Shown in pieces: positions 16,451-18,906 of a stretch of DNA of 18,906 nucleotides. A program made the translations under genes and the position numbers. Under the pieces are notes generated by a model. That model ran no database searches and was not told the DNA's origin. It was given only the letters and a program-made list of their open reading frames with translations. The stretch's first letter is position 1; each line of letters opens with the position of its first letter. The DNA comes from Bacteroidia bacterium (lineage in GTDB: Bacteria > Bacteroidota > Bacteroidia > Bacteroidales > Azobacteroidaceae). The DNA lies in contig BNTV01000096.1 in NCBI GenBank assembly GCA_025996865.1, positions 1-18,906 of the forward strand, given 5' to 3'.

Positions 16451-16831
16451 TTATCTAATAATAAGGCGTTTGTTTAGTCTGTATATGTCAATTATTTTGC
16501 TTATATACTGACACCATCTACGCCAAATGGCTGCCGGAAAGCGGTGAGAAACTTCGGAATTATCATTGTTTTGAGAAGTATTTGAATAATCCCGACAATA
16601 CAGCGCCCGAAAAGTTGAAAACAGAAATTTATGTTCCGGTAGAATAGTTCCGATTTTAAAACGAAAAAGGTCAGAATCGTTTTTCCAATTCTGACCTTTT
16701 CTGTCATACTGTTTCTTACTTTTGTGGACTTTCGTTTTCGATGTCCACCCGGCTGATACTTCAAATTCAGCCTCTCGACTTCCTTTTCGGTTAGCTTTCA
16801 CATAATCGCTAACTTTTCCTTTTTTCTTCAT
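16451..16831 (-). CDS. Small basic protein, probably with a lost or shifted stop codon
   Basis: From ATG 16831 (MKKKGKVSDYVKANRKGSRE) the frame runs 126 codons. The ATG at 16855 would lie at the predicted transcript start and is unlikely. Residues 1-52 are strongly basic and look like a real short soluble protein (VHKSKKQYDRKGQNWKND). After about residue 53 the frame runs antisense through the GyrI-like gene fragment and across a terminator-like hairpin, which a genuine coding region would hardly do. One base out of frame, the sequence would read PFSF and stop at 16656-16658, giving a protein of roughly 57 residues. So a frameshift near the 3' end is likely and the true product is short. A full promoter lies just upstream (16853-16883). 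Function unknown. Confidence 0.5.
   Translation of the reverse strand: MKKKGKVSDYVKANRKGSREAEFEVSAGWTSKTKVHKSKKQYDRKGQNWKNDSDLFRFKIGTILPEHKFLFSTFRALYCRDYSNTSQNNDNSEVSHRFPAAIWRRWCQYISKIIDIYRLNKRLIIR
16504..16647 (+). pseudogene. C-terminal fragment of a GyrI-like effector-binding domain protein
   Basis: The plus-strand frame reads TDTIYAKWLPESGEKL, NYHCFEKYLNNPDNTAPEKL, then KTEIYVPVE and stops. This is the characteristic end of GyrI-like small-molecule-binding domains (W-LP-SG, a Y-N-P-TPPE-L-TEIY-P pattern), found alone or after an AraC-type DNA-binding domain. Only about 47 residues remain. Immediately upstream there is no domain similarity and an in-frame stop at 16462, so the N-terminal part is missing. 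The fragment is followed by a strong hairpin at 16665-16700 that may have been the terminator of the intact gene. Confidence 0.7.
16665..16700. terminator. Bidirectional terminator hairpin
   Basis: Perfect 13-bp arms AAAAGGTCAGAAT (16665-16677) and ATTCTGACCTTTT (16688-16700) enclose a 10-nt loop. It has A-runs on one side and T-runs on the other, so it can act on both strands. It sits 17 bp after the GyrI-like fragment's stop and overlaps the doubtful 3' half of the small basic gene. Confidence 0.75.
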
Positions 16832-16852
16832 AATGTTCTTTTTTAACCAATG

Positions 16853-16883
16853 CAAAAGTACGAATTATTTGGTTTTGAACCAA
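16853..16883 (-). promoter_or_regulatory. Promoter of the small basic protein gene
   Basis: The minus strand reads TACTTTTG (16860-16853) with TTG at 16883-16881 and a 20-bp spacing, a good -33/-7 pair. The start point would fall near 16846, about 15 nt before ATG 16831. Confidence 0.6.
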
Positions 16884-16921
16884 GTTACGGCACTAATCTT
16901 TTCTAAAAGGCTGTTTTTTTG

Positions 16922-16929
16922 TAATTTTG
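16922..16929 (+). promoter_or_regulatory. -7 box directly before the AraC-family gene
   Basis: TAATTTTG matches TAnnTTTG and ends only 4 nt before ATG 16934. With the usual distance the start point would coincide with the ATG, implying a leaderless or nearly leaderless mRNA, unless another promoter is used. Confidence 0.45.
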
Positions 16930-16933
16930 CATC

Positions 16934-17755
16934 ATGTTAAAAGAATACTCCATATCTGACATATTAGCTTTACCTTCACAACATATCCCTGATTATGCCG
17001 GAACATTCGAGGGGACGGAAGACCCTGAAATCGAATGGGCACACCGTCATTCTTTCTTTTCGTTAGTCTGGTTTACGGAAGGGACAGGTTTTTATGTGAT
17101 TGATTTTGAAGAACACGAAATCAAGCCGGATAGAGTATTTTTTGTAAGTCCTAAACAAATCCATAATTGGGATTATTCAGAAAATAGTAAGGGTTATATT
17201 CTTACAATTGATAATACGCTCGGAGAGGAACTATGTTTGAATTATACATTTCCATACTTGGATATAAACGGTAAAGCCAAAGATATACTGTCAAAGATTT
17301 TTCCTGATCTGATAGAAAACTTTCAGAATCGGAATAATATAATTATTGATATCCGATATATTTATCAACTGTGCGAAAGATTTGCCAAACGGAATCAGAT
17401 TAAATATTATGCAACCAACCCCAGTATTCTCGCTTTCAAAAAGTTAGTTTCCGAAAACCACGCCCAACTACATCCAATAGAATGGTATGCCGATAAACTA
17501 CATCTGTCGGTAGAGGAATTGAATTTCCTTTGCAAAGAATATTCGGGTACTACTGCCAAACAATATCTGTTGGATATTAAATTAACTGAAGCAAAACGCC
17601 TTCTGTTGTATAGCGACCATAATGTAAATGAAATCGCTTTCCGATTAGGATTTGAAGACAGTTCCTATTTTTCCCGTATCTTCAAAAAGAAAACCTCACT
17701 TACCCCGTCCGACTTTCTTAAAAAGTACCGAAAAACAGAGGGAAAAGTCCTGTAA
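16934..17755 (+). CDS. AraC-family transcriptional regulator with N-terminal cupin
   Basis: 273 residues. Residues about 25-105 look like the cupin sensing domain of AraC proteins, with the WAHRHS motif (35-40) and PKQIHNWD (73-80) providing candidate ligand or metal histidines (His37, His39, His77). The two helix-turn-helix motifs of the AraC DNA-binding domain occupy about 178-267: WYADKLHLSVEELNFLCKEY, then KLTEAKRLLLYSDHNVNEIA and FRLGFEDSSYFSRIFKKKTS. The start is set by conservation of MLKEYSISDILALPS, a common opening in Bacteroidetes members. The gene after it, 43 nt downstream on the same strand, is a secreted carboxymuconolactone-decarboxylase-like protein, a likely target or partner. 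Inducer unknown. Confidence 0.93.
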   Translation: MLKEYSISDILALPSQHIPDYAGTFEGTEDPEIEWAHRHSFFSLVWFTEGTGFYVIDFEEHEIKPDRVFFVSPKQIHNWDYSENSKGYILTIDNTLGEELCLNYTFPYLDINGKAKDILSKIFPDLIENFQNRNNIIIDIRYIYQLCERFAKRNQIKYYATNPSILAFKKLVSENHAQLHPIEWYADKLHLSVEELNFLCKEYSGTTAKQYLLDIKLTEAKRLLLYSDHNVNEIAFRLGFEDSSYFSRIFKKKTSLTPSDFLKKYRKTEGKVL

Positions 17756-17773
17756 TCCGGTTCCTTTTCCATC

Positions 17774-17794
17774 CTATCTTTGCGCAAAAGATAG
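17774..17794 (+). promoter_or_regulatory. Promoter -7 box embedded in a perfect inverted repeat
   Basis: TATCTTTG (17775-17782) is an exact -7 box ahead of ATG 17799. It lies within a perfect 8-bp inverted repeat, CTATCTTT (17774-17781) and AAAGATAG (17787-17794), with a 5-nt spacer. The dyad could be an operator covering the start point, a weak terminator for the AraC gene, or a 5' hairpin. No -33 element is clear, as in an activated promoter. Confidence 0.5.
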
Positions 17795-17798
17795 AAAA

Positions 17799-18665
17799 AT
17801 GAAGCAATCAGTATTAATCATACTGGCTCTATTGCCGGTATTCAATGCGTATTCACAAATGGAAAAGTCAGAACGTTATACTCGCGGATGGAGTAAGTTA
17901 CAGGAAATCGACGGAGAAGCCGGAGAAAATGTAGTAAATAGTTTGGAAAATATTTCTCCTGATTTAGCCCGTTTTATTATCGAATATTCATTCGGTGATG
18001 TTTACAGCCTTAACTCTTTGGATAATAAGACAAAAGAAGTTGCGGCAGTTTCTTCCCTTATTGCACAGGGTGCCATTCCTCAATTGAAAGTTCATCTGAA
18101 TGGAGCATTAAACTCAGGATGTTCAATCAATGAAGTCGAAGAAATAATCTTGCAAATGTCTGTCTATGCAGGATTTCCCAAAAGTATAAATGCAATGAAT
18201 GCTTTCAAAGAAGTTCTGCAAGAGCGGTTAGAGAAAGGTATTACCGACAAAAAGGGTACAAATCTCTTGATTCGAGATAATCAGGACAGGTATAAAATCG
18301 GTGTTGAATATCTGTCACTTCTGAACAAAGAGCAAGAGCAGATATTAAGGGATAGCTATGAAGAAATATCCCCTGAACTTGTCCGGTTTACGATAGAGTA
18401 CGGATATGGAGATATTTTTTCGAGAGAAAATTTAGATAAAAAATATCGTCAGGTTGCTACAATAGCTGCTTTGGCAACATTGGGCAATTCACAACCACAA
18501 TTGAAATTTCATATTAAAGGAGCTTTAAATATTGGCATAAACAAAGAAGAGATAAAAGAGATAATGCTACTAATGACTGTTTATGCAGGTTTCCCTGCCG
18601 CCATAAATGGAACGAATATACTGAAAGAGGTTATAATGGAGGAAAGCAGTATCCCCAAAGGATGA
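17799..18665 (+). CDS. Exported tandem carboxymuconolactone decarboxylase-like protein
   Basis: 288 residues from ATG 17799, which starts a signal peptide (MKQSVLIILALLPVFNAYSQ, cleavage after Ser19). The longer frame from 17652 reads through the AraC gene and is rejected. Two CMD/AhpD-fold domains follow: about 25-142 (ISPDLARFIIEYSFGDVYSL; AIPQLKVHLNGALNSG; ILQMSVYAGFP) and about 163-280 (ISPELVRFTIEYGYGDIFSR; SQPQLKFHIKGALNIG; MLLMTVYAGFPAAING). Cys108 in the first domain is replaced by Ile246 in the second, and no AhpD-type CxxC is present, so a peroxidase cycle is unlikely. The signal peptide puts the protein in the periplasm or outside. Reaction and substrate unknown. It follows the AraC regulator by 43 nt. 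Confidence 0.9.
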   Translation: MKQSVLIILALLPVFNAYSQMEKSERYTRGWSKLQEIDGEAGENVVNSLENISPDLARFIIEYSFGDVYSLNSLDNKTKEVAAVSSLIAQGAIPQLKVHLNGALNSGCSINEVEEIILQMSVYAGFPKSINAMNAFKEVLQERLEKGITDKKGTNLLIRDNQDRYKIGVEYLSLLNKEQEQILRDSYEEISPELVRFTIEYGYGDIFSRENLDKKYRQVATIAALATLGNSQPQLKFHIKGALNIGINKEEIKEIMLLMTVYAGFPAAINGTNILKEVIMEESSIPKG

Positions 18666-18675
18666 AGTAACCGCC

Positions 18676-18906
18676 ATGCGTACCTTGGCAAATCCACTCG
18701 CCAAAGCACACTTGTAAATTTATAGATAGCTGGGCGGTAACGGACGAACAGCGCATCCGGCAACGGATGATTTATGTTCGTCACTACTTTCCCGGCGTGG
18801 ATTTGGAAACCCTAAGCGATGAGGATTTTGCGATGCTGAGTGAAGAAGCCCTTTGGCTGCATCAGGAAATGATAGCAACAAGAATGATGAATCCGGTTAT
18901 AAAAAC
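18676..18906 (+). pseudogene. Unrecognised, apparently frameshifted gene, 3' end beyond the right edge
   Basis: ATG 18676 gives MRTLANPLAKAHL and then a stop (TAA 18715-18717). If one T (18715) is ignored, the frame continues KFIDSWAVTDEQRIRQRM, then VRHYFPGVDLETLSDEDF, then EEALWLHQEMIA, open to the window end. This has a normal soluble-protein composition and reads as one coding region of at least 76 residues broken by a single base. Alternatively a shorter gene starts at ATG 18767. I do not recognise the family. The compact acidic, helical sequence would suit a small phage or mobile-element protein, but that is a guess. It begins 11 nt after the CMD-like gene. Confidence 0.5.

Noticed and set aside
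16501..16764. Minus-strand frame of 87 codons
   Set aside because: Antisense to the GyrI-like fragment and overlapping the hairpin; no start context.
17652..17798. Longer start for the CMD-like protein inside the AraC gene
   Set aside because: The added 49 residues are an out-of-frame reading of the AraC C-terminus; ATG 17799 starts a proper signal peptide just after a -7 box.
1..18906. tRNA or rRNA genes and insertion sequences
   Set aside because: No cloverleaf-like or rRNA sequence and no transposase reading frame was seen; gene remnants occur without an intact mobile element.

Overview
The window reads as chromosomal DNA of a Bacteroidales-type bacterium (phylum Bacteroidota). The evidence is a SusC/SusD pair, a one-polypeptide hybrid two-component regulator, several lipoproteins with an acidic stretch after the lipid cysteine, start regions without Shine-Dalgarno sequences, and repeated matches to the Bacteroidetes -7 promoter box TAnnTTTG ahead of genes. 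Genus cannot be fixed from sequence reading alone.

Left part (1-12684) is a polysaccharide utilisation locus (PUL). On the minus strand, reading right to left, are susC (TonB-dependent transporter), susD (glycan-binding lipoprotein), a surface glycan-binding lipoprotein with IPT/TIG domains, and a second, longer IPT/TIG lipoprotein that runs off the left edge. Gaps are 6, 45 and 22 nt, so this is one operon. Divergently on the plus strand is a 1347-residue hybrid two-component system (HTCS: two 7-blade propellers, Y_Y_Y domain, histidine kinase, receiver, AraC-type DNA-binding domain). It is expected to sense a glycan fragment in the periplasm and switch on susC and the genes after it. The divergent intergenic region carries direct repeats spaced 22 bp and a perfect inverted repeat, which are good candidates for the HTCS operator. 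No carbohydrate-active enzyme lies inside the window, so the substrate cannot be named; enzymes would be expected beyond the left edge.

Middle (12685-14433): a cytoplasmic helix-turn-helix protein of unknown role with a good promoter of its own, then 690 bp without an intact gene. This gap holds a possible small RNA (promoter box, two hairpins, terminator) and a decayed stretch resembling the C-terminal sorting domain of type IX secreted proteins, interrupted by a perfect 30-bp palindrome and an 18-bp tandem repeat.

Right part (14434-18906): a small lipoprotein gene, then miaA (tRNA dimethylallyltransferase) convergent with it. miaA is joined directly to a truncated AAA-ATPase-like gene whose promoter probably now drives it. 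Next come a fragment of a GyrI-like effector-binding domain, a small lysine/arginine-rich gene, an AraC-family regulator and a secreted tandem carboxymuconolactone-decarboxylase-like protein. At the right edge is an unrecognised, apparently frameshifted partial gene. Several broken genes within about 4.7 kb mark this as a region of repeated deletion and insertion, in contrast to the intact PUL.
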